The notes below the pieces were generated by a model. The model was not told the origin of the DNA, did no database searches, and saw only the letters and a program-made list of their open reading frames with translations. Of a stretch of 33,462 nt of DNA, positions 16,315 to 24,560 are shown in pieces. Every line of letters starts with the position of its first letter. Positions within the stretch are counted from its first letter, which is position 1. The position numbers were made by a program, and so were the translations under genes. Source of the stretch: Borrelia turicatae 91E135. Its GTDB lineage: Bacteria > Spirochaetota > Spirochaetia > Borreliales > Borreliaceae. The DNA lies in the NCBI RefSeq assembly GCF_000012085.2, contig NZ_CP019366.1, forward strand, positions 1 through 33,462. Direction: 5' to 3'.

Positions 16315-16923
16315 ATGGGACTTGCACAACCAGTAGTTACTCAACAAATGGTTATAGCTGAACTTACTAAAGCTGGGATAAATAGAGATATTGCTATTGA
16401 TTTATCTTACAGATATTATAAAAATGAACTGACTTACAAGGATATTGAGTATTTGGAGACTACTTTTAACCTTAAGCTTGAAAAGGTAGAAGCAACCTTA
16501 CAAACTGAGATTCAAAGGGTTGAAACAACTTTAAAATCTGATATTAGGGACCTAGATAACAAAATAGATACAGTCAGAGGTGAATTAAAATCAAACATTA
16601 GAGACCTGGATAATAAAATAGATACAGTTGAGAATAATCTTAATAATAAGATAGATACTAAATTCAATGAACTTGATATTAAGATAGATACTAAATTCAA
16701 TGAACTTGATACCAAGATTGATAACGTTAGAAATGAGGTTTCTCTTGTTAGAAAAGATATGGAAATTAATAGGGTGGAACTTGATAGTAAACTTGATAAA
16801 ACCGCATCTGAATTTAAGAGTACATTAAGACTTCATGGTTGGATGTTTGGTACCCTTATTACTCTTAATATAGGAATTTTTTTAACATTAATGTCCATAG
16901 TCTATTCATTGTTGAATAAGTAA
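16315..16923 (+). CDS. bdr: Bdr family protein
   Basis: 202 residues. Head MGLAQPVVTQQMVIAELTKA; conserved INRDIAIDLSYRYYKNEL. A long coiled-coil-like repeat region (about residues 60-155) has units such as IRDLDNKIDTV and KIDTKFNELD. After SLVRKDMEINRVELD comes the membrane segment HGWMFGTLITLNIGIFLTLM and the end VYSLLNK. It is one of the longer copies; the repeat number is the main difference among the Bdr proteins here. It is its own unit, with promoter at 16265 and terminator at 16947. Confidence 0.93.
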   Translation: MGLAQPVVTQQMVIAELTKAGINRDIAIDLSYRYYKNELTYKDIEYLETTFNLKLEKVEATLQTEIQRVETTLKSDIRDLDNKIDTVRGELKSNIRDLDNKIDTVENNLNNKIDTKFNELDIKIDTKFNELDTKIDNVRNEVSLVRKDMEINRVELDSKLDKTASEFKSTLRLHGWMFGTLITLNIGIFLTLMSIVYSLLNK

Positions 16924-16946
16924 ATTTATTTAATTCACCTCTTCTT

Positions 16947-16976
16947 TAATTGACCTTCTGTTAATTATTTTTTTTA
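16947..16976 (+). terminator. bdr terminator
   Basis: AATTGAC and GTTAATT pair (one G-T) around CTTCT and are followed by a long T run. Confidence 0.7.
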
Positions 16977-17111
16977 TCAAAATCATTTAATTATTCATTA
17001 ATAACAATTAGCAATAATAATTGTTATATTATGCTCAATCTCTGTAAGATTATAGTGCCTATACTTTTAGTTTTTGTTTTTATCTTGCATCTCCTTGAGT
17101 TAATAAGGAGG
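16977..17111 (+). repeat. bdr-vlp linker repeat
   Basis: Linker copy with a perfect 10-bp hairpin, ATAACAATTA (17001-17010) and TAATTGTTAT (17018-17027), then CAATCTCTGTAAGATTATAG. A shortened 3' part runs into the Vlp ribosome binding site. Confidence 0.6.
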
Positions 17112-17120
17112 CACGTAATA

Positions 17121-17189
17121 ATGAAAAGAATTACTTTAAGTGCGTTATTGATGACTTTATTTTTATCTTGCAATAAGGAGGGACTATAA
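17121..17189 (+). CDS. 22-residue lipoprotein-leader mini-ORF preceding a Vlp gene
   Basis: It starts with the same AAGGAGGCACGTAATAATG as the complete Vlp genes and encodes [20 protein letters not shown], then GL and TAA. The leader is the Vsp/OspC type with a lipobox-like FLSC at Cys17, so the product would be a six-residue lipopeptide. The AAGGAGGG that serves the next gene is inside it, and the next ATG begins one base after its stop. This suits translational coupling. The peptide is the same in all five copies in the window. Confidence 0.5.
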   Translation: MKRITLSALLMTLFLSCNKEGL

Positions 17190-17190
17190 T

Positions 17191-18288
17191 ATGAAGAATA
17201 AATTAAATGAGAGAATTAAAAACTTTAATATAACTATACTTATATCTTTGTTCTTACTTCTTAGCTGTGGCAGTGGTCAACTTCAAGCTGGTAAGGATGG
17301 CGAGGCAGCTACAGGTGGAAGCAGTTTAAGTGCAGTTCTAATGGAGGTAGGGAGAAGTGCTGAAAATGCCTTTTATTCTTTTTTGGAGTTACTCTCAGAT
17401 ATATTAGGTTTTACTGCTAAATCAACTACAAAGAAGGATGAGGTAGGAAAGTATTTTAGCGAGCTAGGTGTGAAACTTGGAGAAGTATCAAAAGAGTTAG
17501 AAGAAGTAGCAAAAAAATCAGAAGGAGAAGGAGCTAAAGATGGATCAATAGCCGTAGTAATTAGAGCAGCAGTTGAAGCGGCTAAGACTACTTTAAGCAC
17601 ATTAAAAGGTCATTTAGCGTCTTTAAAAGATATAGGTGATGCTAAAATGGTAGGTGATTCAAATACTGTTCAAGGTGTAGGAACAACACCAGATGAGCCT
17701 AAGTTAAAAGCAGCATATGATGCATTTAAAGGAATACTAGAGGAATCAGTTAATGCAGGTGTTGTAAAGCTAGAAACAGGAATTACAACATTAACGGCAC
17801 CAGGAGGAGCAGATAATAAGGATGGGGCTAAGATATTATCTACAAATGGTAATCCAGATGCAGGAGATGTAGCTAAAGCTGCAGCAATACTAGCAACAGT
17901 AAGTGGCAAGGAAATACTAGCATCAATAGTTGCGTCACAAGAGAATGATGCAGCACTAAATGCGGCTGCAAAGGCAGAGACAACTGCAATGAGTTTTGCC
18001 AAAGGAGGTCAAGCAGCTCACTTAGCAGGTGAAACTAATGCAAAAGCAGCTGCAGTAGCGGGAGGAATAGCACTACGCTCATTAGTTAAGACAGGTAAAC
18101 TAGCATCAGGCGCAGCTGATAATGCTACAGGAGGAGGAAAAGAAGTACAAGGAGTAGGAATAACAGCAGTAAATAAACTATTAGTAGCAGTAGAAGATAT
18201 AATTAAAAAGACAGTAAAGAATGTTCTTAAAGCAGCGAAAGAAAAAATAGATGAGGCAAGAGCTCCAAAATCAGCAGGTCAACAATAA
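17191..18288 (+). CDS. vlp: Variable large protein (Vlp), group I
   Basis: 365 residues. Leader [20 protein letters not shown] ends at FLLLSC (Cys26), then GSGQLQAGKDGEAATGG. Group I markers are MEVGRSAENAFYSFLELLSD, KKDEVGKYFSELGVKLG, TLSTLKGHLASLKDIGDA, TVSGKEILASIVASQEN, GGIALRSLVKTGKLASGA and a C-terminal helix DIIKKTVKNVLKAAKEK. Ala and Gly are mostly GCA and GGA, unlike the GCT/GGT of groups II and III. ATG follows AAGGAGGG by seven bases. No promoter is evident; probably silent. A strong hairpin and a headless group II cassette follow. Confidence 0.93.
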   Translation: MKNKLNERIKNFNITILISLFLLLSCGSGQLQAGKDGEAATGGSSLSAVLMEVGRSAENAFYSFLELLSDILGFTAKSTTKKDEVGKYFSELGVKLGEVSKELEEVAKKSEGEGAKDGSIAVVIRAAVEAAKTTLSTLKGHLASLKDIGDAKMVGDSNTVQGVGTTPDEPKLKAAYDAFKGILEESVNAGVVKLETGITTLTAPGGADNKDGAKILSTNGNPDAGDVAKAAAILATVSGKEILASIVASQENDAALNAAAKAETTAMSFAKGGQAAHLAGETNAKAAAVAGGIALRSLVKTGKLASGAADNATGGGKEVQGVGITAVNKLLVAVEDIIKKTVKNVLKAAKEKIDEARAPKSAGQQ

Positions 18289-18324
18289 GATAGATAGTTA
18301 AATTAATTGCTTAAAAATAAGATT

Positions 18325-18360
18325 AGAAGGCATCTTAGATATAAATCTAAGATGCCTTCT
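18325..18360 (+). terminator. Perfect group I-specific hairpin
   Basis: AGAAGGCATCTTAGAT (18325-18340) and its exact complement (18345-18360) leave only a 4-nt loop, followed by ATATTGTTG. Related hairpins follow every group I gene that keeps its 3' flank. It could terminate transcription or mark recombination ends. Confidence 0.75.
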
Positions 18361-18382
18361 ATATTGTTGTAATGAGACTTAA

Positions 18383-19372
18383 GGAGTTAAATTGGCTACT
18401 GAATCTAAAATTTCTTTCTTTGATTCACTTATCAAAATAGGTCAAGGATTTCAAGAGATTTTTGGCATCTTTGGTAATGCTATTGGGGATACTTTTGGAC
18501 TTACTGCAGTTAAATCTGATGATAAGAGAAGTAAAGTTGGTGAACACTTTGAAAGAATAAAAAAAGGTTTGGAAGGTACTAAGGATAAACTAGATGGTTT
18601 AGCTAAAGACATAACTTTTACTCCTCATGCTGATACTACAGGAGTTGAGGCTACAATTAAAGGTGCTAGTGACGTTATTGTAAAACTAGTTGATTTTGTA
18701 ACCAAACTTGCTAGTGTAACTAATGATGATGCTTTAATTGGTGATAATGCAGCTGGTGCTGCAGTAGCTGCTGATAAAGATAGCGTTGAAACTGTTATTA
18801 AAGAAGTTAAAGCTATAATTGAGACTGCCAAAGAGTCTGGTGTACAGATTGACAAAGGCAATGACGGTGGTACTGGAGCAGCTGCTGCTGATGCTACTGC
18901 CACTGCTGCACTTGGTGGTAATAATGGTGCTGGTTCTGGTTCTAAACTAGCTGATGAGATAACTAAGGCAGACCCATGGGCAATGATTGACAAGGTTAAA
19001 AATGCTAAAACCAAAGAAGGTGCCCTTAGTGCTAATGCCAATAACGATGCTGGGGCATTAGCTACTGGTGGTAATGCTAATGGCAATAATGGTGCTAAGG
19101 CGGCTACTAATGCAGACTTAGCAGCTGCTATTGCTCTTAAAGCTATGATTAAAGATGGTAGATTTAGTGCTAATGCTGCTGATAAAGATATTGTTAAGGC
19201 GGCAGCAGCAAGTGCTGTAAATAAGGTTTTAGGAGTACTTGATTTTATAATTAGGAAAACAGTAGCAATCAATCTAGATAAGATAAGAGAAACTGTTAAG
19301 GGAATACAGTACTCTGAAATTACTACTGAATCAACTGAAGCTAATACTACTCAACCCCCTGCTACTAAATGA
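18383..19372 (+). pseudogene. vlp: Headless Vlp group II cassette
   Basis: An open frame of 329 codons begins right after TAA (18380-18382) with [20 protein letters not shown], and lacks both a start codon and a signal peptide. The only full group II gene (23181) shows where the cut falls, within AEKLAAESK. The rest is complete: [82 protein letters not shown] and the tail IQYSEITTEST. TTG at 18392 has AAGGAG near it, but this is not conserved in the sister cassettes. Probably a silent donor only. Confidence 0.88.
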
Positions 19373-19409
19373 ATTATCTATTTAAATAATCTAAATAAAG
19401 TCATTTGAT

Positions 19410-19440
19410 GGAAACTATTCTCATAAAGAGAAGAGTTTCC
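19410..19440 (+). terminator. Group II/III-type 3' hairpin
   Basis: GGAAACT pairs with AGTTTCC and the inner TTCTC with GAGAA around ATAAA, followed by CTTTT. A well-formed variant of the repeated element. Confidence 0.7.
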
Positions 19441-19500
19441 CTTTTGTCTATATCTTGTAATAATACTCAGGTTTAAATAGTATTGATAGCAATCATTTAA

Positions 19501-19830
19501 CAACAGATTGATGGTAAGGCTGCATTTGAGCTTTTTGGTAAGATAAAGAAAAGAGACCTAACACTTTGTGTTGAAGATAGGGATGACGTTTTTGGTCATG
19601 GGAATGTGACTAAAACTTTTCTTAATCTTAGAGCACGTATGAGTCATAAGTTTAGGATTGCTCCTATTAAACCTATAAGTAATAAATTTACTAAAATTGC
19701 TACGTTAATAGAGCCATTTGCAACATCTAAACTTAGTATTATGGATTATTCAAGTAAGTCAGCTATATCTGATATTTATAAGTACAAAGGAGATGGTAAG
19801 AGTGATGATGATTCATTAGATAGCATGTAA
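19501..19830 (+). pseudogene. N-terminally truncated phage/plasmid-type fragment upstream of bdr
   Basis: 109 codons opening after TAA with QQIDGKAAFELFGKIKKRD, then EDRDDVFGHGNVTKTFLNLR and IMDYSSKSAISDIYKYKGDG, ending LDSM. It is closest to the copy at 11345 (both have VFGHGN), which suggests that these modules were copied from one another. No valid start. Confidence 0.6.
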
Positions 19831-19893
19831 GCATCATATATGTTATTGACTTTGGGAGTGCGTAATCTTAAAGCACATTTTACTAAAATAAGG

Positions 19894-19922
19894 TTCCTAT
19901 AACACTTAAAATATTATATAAT
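19894..19922 (+). promoter_or_regulatory. bdr promoter
   Basis: TTCCTA (19894-19899) and TATAAT (19917-19922) are spaced 17 bp; AAGGAGTGTTTTT precedes the ATG. Confidence 0.5.
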
Positions 19923-19943
19923 AATTATATAAGGAGTGTTTTT

Positions 19944-20456
19944 ATGGGACTTGCTCAACCTGTTATTACTCAACAAATGGTTATATCAGAACTTACCAAG
20001 GCTGGTATTAATAGAGATATTGCTATTGATTTGTCTTACAGATATTATAAAAATGAACTGACTTACAAGGATATTGAATTCTTAAAAGAAAACTTTGATA
20101 TTAAACTTGAAAAAGTCGAAGCTCTTTTACAAGCTGAAATTAAATCTGTCAAGACTGAACTGGATAACAAAATAGATACTAAATTTAATGAACTTGATAA
20201 CAAAATCAACACTGTTGAGAATAATCTTAATTCCAAGATAGACACTGTTGAGAATAATCTTAACACCAAGATAGACACTGTTGAGAATAATCTTAATAAT
20301 AAGATAGATACTAAATTTAATGAACTGGATAATAAGATTGATGTTAACAAAATGGAACTTAAGAGTACATTAAGACTGCATGGTTGGATGTTTGGCACCC
20401 TTATTACTCTTAATATAGGAATATTCTTAGCATTAATGTCATTATTAGTAAAGTAA
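19944..20456 (+). CDS. bdr: Bdr family protein
   Basis: 170 residues. Head MGLAQPVITQQMVISELTKA; the segment after NELTYKDIE is FLKENFDIKLEKVEALL, the variant also seen in the broken copy at 11775. The repeat region has three near-identical KIDTVENNLNT-type units and two KIDTKFNELDN units. The usual SLVRKDMEIN segment is missing before the membrane helix HGWMFGTLITLNIGIFLALM, giving a short C-terminal part. Promoter at 19894 and terminator at 20484. Confidence 0.93.
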   Translation: MGLAQPVITQQMVISELTKAGINRDIAIDLSYRYYKNELTYKDIEFLKENFDIKLEKVEALLQAEIKSVKTELDNKIDTKFNELDNKINTVENNLNSKIDTVENNLNTKIDTVENNLNNKIDTKFNELDNKIDVNKMELKSTLRLHGWMFGTLITLNIGIFLALMSLLVK

Positions 20457-20483
20457 ATTTATTTACCTAAAGCCTTCCTTATT

Positions 20484-20510
20484 TAATTGACCTTCTGTCA
20501 ATTATTTTTT
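20484..20510 (+). terminator. bdr terminator
   Basis: TAATTGAC (20484-20491), loop CTTCT, GTCAATTA (20497-20504), then TTTTTT. A textbook intrinsic terminator and nearly the same as the left-arm copy. Confidence 0.85.
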
Positions 20511-20671
20511 AGTCATTTTTTTACAAAATCATTTAATTTTTTGTTAGAGACAATTAGTAAATTAGTTGTTTTTAATCTCTGAAATGTTAAATTATCTATG
20601 CGTTCTTAGTTTTTGTTTTTATGTTTATCAAATCTTGTTAATTATCTTGCCCCTTTTGAGTAATAAGGAGG
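20511..20671 (+). repeat. bdr-vlp linker repeat
   Basis: Linker copy with the hairpin ACAATTA (20550-20556) and TAGTTGT (20563-20569), including one G-T pair, then AATCTCTGAAATGTTAAAT and ATCTATGCGTTCTTAG. No frame. Confidence 0.6.
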
Positions 20672-20680
20672 CACGTAATA

Positions 20681-20749
20681 ATGAAAAGAATTACTTTAAG
20701 TGCGTTATTGATGACTTTATTTTTATCTTGCAATAAGGAGGGACTATAA
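20681..20749 (+). CDS. 22-residue lipoprotein-leader mini-ORF preceding a Vlp gene
   Basis: Same arrangement as at 17121: AAGGAGGCACGTAATAATG start, leader ending FLSC, then NKEGL and a stop one base before the next ATG. The nucleotide sequence matches the 17121 copy. Confidence 0.5.
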   Translation: MKRITLSALLMTLFLSCNKEGL

Positions 20750-20750
20750 T

Positions 20751-21851
20751 ATGAAGAATAAATTAAATGAGAGAATTAAAAACTTTAATATAACTATACT
20801 TATATCTTTGTTCTTACTTCTTAGCTGTGGCAGTGGTCAACAACCACAAGCTGGTAAGGATGGCGAGGCAGCTACAGGTGGAAGCAGTTTAAGTGAAGTC
20901 CTAATGGAGGTAGGGAGAAGTGCTGAAAATGCCTTTTATTCTTTTTTAGAGTTACTTTCAGATACATTAGGTTTTACTGCTAAATCAACTACAAAGAAAG
21001 AGGATGTGGGAGGTTATTTTAGCAGTCTAGGTATGAAGCTTGGGAAAGCATCAGAAGAGTTAGAACAAGTAGCAGTTAAGGCAACAGCAGGTGTTGATAA
21101 AGGCGATGCATCCAAAAATCCTATTAGAGCAGCAGTTGATGAAGCTAAAACTATTTTAAACACATTAAAAACTCATTTAGACTCCTTAGGGAAAATAGGC
21201 AATGAAGATGTAGTAGGGGAGGTACCAAGTGCTAACAAGCAGGGAGCCTCAGTAAGTATAAATGAATTAAAAGCAGCATATAAAGCGTTAAAAGGAATAG
21301 TGGACACAGCAGATAAAGTAGGTGTTGGAGATCTAAAAGAGGGTAATGTTCAAATGAATGCAGGAATAATAGGAGTAGCTGCTACTCCAGAAGATGGAGC
21401 TAAGGTCTTAACAACAGGTGCTGCCGGAGCAGCAGTGGGAGATAAAGCAGCATTAATAGTATCAGCAGTAAGTGGAGAAGAAATATTAGCAGCTATTGTT
21501 AAATCACAAGAAGGAGATGCGGATAAAACAATAGGAAATAATGCAGATGGAAATACAAGTGCATTAGAATTTGCTAAAGGAGGGAATACTGCAGCTCATC
21601 TAGCCCAAGGTGCAGTAAAGCCGAGTGCAGTGAGTGCAGGAATAGCATTACGTTCATTAGTTAAAGATGGTAAATTAGCTTCACATAATGCAAATAATGA
21701 CGAGAAAGCAGTACAAGCGGTAGGAGTAACTGCAGCAAATAAACTATTGAGAGCCGTAGAAGATATAATTAAGAAGACAGTAAAGAATGTCCTTGATAAA
21801 GTAAAGAAAGAAGTAGATGAAGTAAGAAAACCAAAAACAGCAGTTCAGTAG
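20751..21851 (+). CDS. vlp: Variable large protein (Vlp), group I
   Basis: 366 residues with the [20 protein letters not shown] leader and lipidation Cys26, then GSGQQPQAGKDGEAATGG. It differs from the 17191 copy in the variable parts: TTKKEDVGGYFSSLGMKLGK, VKATAGVDKGDASKNPIRAA, VSGEEILAAIVKSQEGDADK and SAGIALRSLVKDGKLASHN. The C-terminal helix is DIIKKTVKNVLDKVKKEVDE. The frame is intact; no promoter of its own. It heads a I-hairpin-II tandem. Confidence 0.93.
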   Translation: MKNKLNERIKNFNITILISLFLLLSCGSGQQPQAGKDGEAATGGSSLSEVLMEVGRSAENAFYSFLELLSDTLGFTAKSTTKKEDVGGYFSSLGMKLGKASEELEQVAVKATAGVDKGDASKNPIRAAVDEAKTILNTLKTHLDSLGKIGNEDVVGEVPSANKQGASVSINELKAAYKALKGIVDTADKVGVGDLKEGNVQMNAGIIGVAATPEDGAKVLTTGAAGAAVGDKAALIVSAVSGEEILAAIVKSQEGDADKTIGNNADGNTSALEFAKGGNTAAHLAQGAVKPSAVSAGIALRSLVKDGKLASHNANNDEKAVQAVGVTAANKLLRAVEDIIKKTVKNVLDKVKKEVDEVRKPKTAVQ

Positions 21852-21886
21852 TAAAATAGATAGATTCATTACTTAAAAGTAAGATT

Positions 21887-21924
21887 AGAAGGCAATCATT
21901 AGAGATGAGTCTAGTTTGCCTTCT
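21887..21924 (+). terminator. Group I-type hairpin, degenerate
   Basis: AGAAGGCAA (21887-21895) and TTGCCTTCT (21916-21924) pair; the inner stem seen at 18325 has decayed. Confidence 0.6.
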
Positions 21925-21946
21925 ATATTGTTGTAATTAACTTTAA

Positions 21947-22966
21947 GAAGTTAAGTTGGCTGTTGAATCTAAAATTTCTTTCTTTGATTCACTTATCAAA
22001 ATAGGTCAAGGATTTCAAGAGATTTTTGGCTTTTTTGGTAATGCTATTGGGGATACTTTGGGACTTACAGCTGTTAAATCGGGTGACCAGAAAAGTAAAG
22101 TTGGTGAACACTTTGAGAAGATAAAAAAAGGTTTGGAAGATACTAATGGGAAGTTAAATGAGTTATCAAGTGAAATCTCTGAAGCAAAAAATGCCAATAA
22201 CAGCACAATTGAAGCTGTTAAGGGTGCAATTAAAGGTGCAAATGATGTTTTTGAACAACTAATTGCTTCTCTAACTAAACTTGCTGATGTAACTAAAGAA
22301 GATGCTCTACTTGGTGGTCATAATAATAATGCTGCCCCTGGTGCTGCTGATAAGGATGGAGTTGAAGCTATTATTGCAGGGGTTAAAGATATTATTGATG
22401 CAGCAGAGAAGTCTGATGTAAAGATTGAAAAAGGAACCGAAGGTGGTGCTATTACTGCTAATGCTTCTACTGATGCCCCTGCTGTTCTTGGTGGTAATAA
22501 TGCTCATGCTGCTGCTGGTCAAGGAGCAACTGCAAAATTAGCAGATGAAGTATCTAAAGCAGATCCATGGGCTATGATTGATAAGATAAAAGATGCTACA
22601 ATTAATACCGGTGTTCTTACTGCTGCTACCAATTATGGTGCTGGAGAACTAGCTACTGGTGGTGTTGTTGCTAATGGTGCTGGAGCTAAAACAAATGCAG
22701 ACTTAGCTGCTGCTGTTGCACTAAAGTCTATGACTAAGACTGGTAAACTTAGTGCTCATAATGGTAATAATGAGGCTGATGTAGCAAAAGCAGCAGCAGC
22801 AAGTGCTGTAAATAAGGTCTTAGGAGTACTTGATATAATAATTAGAAAAACAGTAGCAAGCAATCTAGAGAAAGTAAGAGAAGCAGTTAAAGGAATACAG
22901 TACTTTGAAACTACTACTGAATCAACCGAAGCTAATAATACTACTCAACCTGCTACTACTAAATAA
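21947..22966 (+). pseudogene. vlp: Headless Vlp group II cassette
   Basis: An open frame of 339 codons after TAA begins [20 protein letters not shown], with no start codon or signal peptide. It contains [20 protein letters not shown], an SSEISEAKNANNSTIEAVKG segment shared with the cassette at 28056, [39 protein letters not shown] and LGVLDIIIRKTVASNLEKV. The tail is [19 protein letters not shown]. The variable segment is a mosaic of motifs found in other group II copies. Confidence 0.88.
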
Positions 22967-23004
22967 ATTGTCTAATTAAATAATCTAAGTAATAAAGTCA
23001 TTTT

Positions 23005-23041
23005 AGGAAAACTCTTCTCTCTTCATGAGATTTGTTTTCCT
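23005..23041 (+). terminator. Group II/III-type 3' hairpin
   Basis: AGGAAAAC pairs with GTTTTCCT, with CTCT/GAGA inside, followed by TTTT. Confidence 0.6.
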
Positions 23042-23110
23042 TTTGTTTTTATGCTTATCAAAGCTTGTTAATTATCTTTCCCCTGTTGAGTAATAAGGAG
23101 GCACGTAATA

Positions 23111-23179
23111 ATGAAAAGAATTACTTTAAGTGCATTATTGATGACTTTATTTTTATCTTGCAATAAGGAGGGACTATAA
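23111..23179 (+). CDS. 22-residue lipoprotein-leader mini-ORF preceding a Vlp gene
   Basis: Same peptide as at 17121, with a synonymous change (GCA for GCG). It stops one base before the ATG of the full group II gene, so the mini-ORF belongs to the leader region and not to group I alone. Confidence 0.5.
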   Translation: MKRITLSALLMTLFLSCNKEGL

Positions 23180-23180
23180 T

Positions 23181-24269
23181 ATGAAGCATAGATTAAATGA
23201 GAGAATTAAAAACTTTAATATAACTATACTTATATCTTTATTTTTACTTATTAGCTGTGGAAGTGGTCAACTTCAAGCTGAGAAACTGGCTGCTGAATCT
23301 AAAATTTCTTTCTTTGATTCACTTATTAAAATAGGTCAAGGATTTCAAGAGATTTTTGGCATCTTTGGTAATGCTATTGGGGATGCTTTTGGATTTACAG
23401 CTGTTAAATTTGGTGATAAGAGAAGTAAAGTTGGTGAACACTTTGATAAGATAAAAAAAGGTTTAGGTGATACTAAAGATAAATTAGATGGATTAGCAAA
23501 AGACATAACTTCTACTCCTCATGCTGATACTACAGGAGTTGAAGCTACAATGAAAGGTGCTAGTGACGTTATTGTAAAACTAATTGACTCTGTAACTAAA
23601 CTTGCTGGGGTAACTAATGATAGTACTGATATTGGTGATGCTCGGGCTGATGCTAATGCTGGTGCTGATGGTGCTGACAAGATTAGCGTTGAAGCTATTA
23701 TTAAAGAAGTTAAAGCTATAATTGAGACTGCCGAAAAGTCTGGTGTACAGATTGAAAAAGGAACTGCTGGTAATTCTGTAGAAAATGGTAATGGACCTAA
23801 AGTACTTGCTGGTGGAAATGCTAGAGCTGCTGCAGGTGATGCTGCAAAATTAGCAGATGAAGTTGTTAAAGCAGACCCATGGGCTATGATTAATAAAATT
23901 AAAGATGCTAAAACCAAAGAAGGTGCCCTTAGTGCTAATGCCAATAACGATGCTGGAGAATTAGCTACTGGAACCGGTGCTGCTAATGTTACAGCAGCTA
24001 CTAATGCAGACTTAGCAGCTGCTGTTGCTCTTAAAGCTATGACTAAAGGTGGTAAATTTACTCAACCTGCTGAAAATGAAGATGGTGCAGTTAAAGCCGC
24101 TGCTGTAACTGCTGTAAATAAGGTATTAGGAGTTCTAGATTTTATAATTAGGAAAACAGTTGTAAGCAATCTAGATAAGATAAGAGAAGCTGTTAAGGGA
24201 ATACAGTACTCTGAAACTACTACTGAATCAACTGAATCTAGTACTACTCAACCCGCTGCTACTAAATAA
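23181..24269 (+). CDS. vlp: Variable large protein (Vlp), group II, full length with signal peptide
   Basis: 362 residues. Leader [20 protein letters not shown] gives FLLISC (Cys26), then [19 protein letters not shown]. It is the only group II gene in the window with a start and signal peptide. Markers are [78 protein letters not shown] and [20 protein letters not shown]. The variable segments closely match the cassettes at 18383 and 30503. The join between leader and cassette at GQLQA/EKLA shows how headless cassettes could be put into register with a leader. Confidence 0.93.
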   Translation: MKHRLNERIKNFNITILISLFLLISCGSGQLQAEKLAAESKISFFDSLIKIGQGFQEIFGIFGNAIGDAFGFTAVKFGDKRSKVGEHFDKIKKGLGDTKDKLDGLAKDITSTPHADTTGVEATMKGASDVIVKLIDSVTKLAGVTNDSTDIGDARADANAGADGADKISVEAIIKEVKAIIETAEKSGVQIEKGTAGNSVENGNGPKVLAGGNARAAAGDAAKLADEVVKADPWAMINKIKDAKTKEGALSANANNDAGELATGTGAANVTAATNADLAAAVALKAMTKGGKFTQPAENEDGAVKAAAVTAVNKVLGVLDFIIRKTVVSNLDKIREAVKGIQYSETTTESTESSTTQPAATK

Positions 24270-24307
24270 ATTATCTAATTAAATAATCTACTAAATAAAG
24301 TCATTTT

Positions 24308-24342
24308 AGGAAAACTTTTCTCTTCATAAGAATTGTTTTCCT
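24308..24342 (+). terminator. Group II/III-type 3' hairpin
   Basis: AGGAAAAC (24308-24315) pairs with GTTTTCCT (24335-24342), followed by TTTTT. Confidence 0.65.
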
Positions 24343-24397
24343 TTTTTACTATTTGTAATAATACTCAGGTCTAAAGCGTAGTGATGGAATCCTTTAA

Positions 24398-24505
24398 CAA
24401 CAGATTGATTGTAAGACTGCATTTAAGCTTTTTGATAAACTAAAGAAAATAGACTAAATACTTTATGTTATAGTTAGGGGTTTTCTTAAGGCACATTTTA
24501 CTAAA
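24398..24505 (+). pseudogene. Internally deleted phage/plasmid-type fragment upstream of bdr
   Basis: QQIDCKTAFKLFDKLKKID, then a stop. TTTATGTTATAGTTAGGGG then leads directly into CTTAAGGCACATTTTACTAA, the 3' end of the longer copies. The deletion looks the same as in the copy at 16152. Confidence 0.6.
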
Positions 24506-24511
24506 ATAAGG

Positions 24512-24540
24512 TTCCTATAACAGTTAATATTTTATATAAT
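24512..24540 (+). promoter_or_regulatory. bdr promoter
   Basis: TTCCTA (24512-24517) and TATAAT (24535-24540) are spaced 17 bp, with AAGGAG before the ATG. Confidence 0.5.
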
Positions 24541-24560
24541 AATTATATAAGGAGATTCTT

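Noticed and set aside
16512-16715. Minus-strand repetitive frames such as LVSILLSSSLN opposite bdr genes
   Set aside because: Mirror images of the KID repeats on the coding strand (also at 14361, 20063 and 24680).
18392-18394. TTG as a real start of the headless group II cassette, with AAGGAG upstream
   Set aside because: The sister cassettes have TTG without AAGGAG, or CTG, and the full group II gene reads through this position as KLAAESK, so it is an internal leucine codon.
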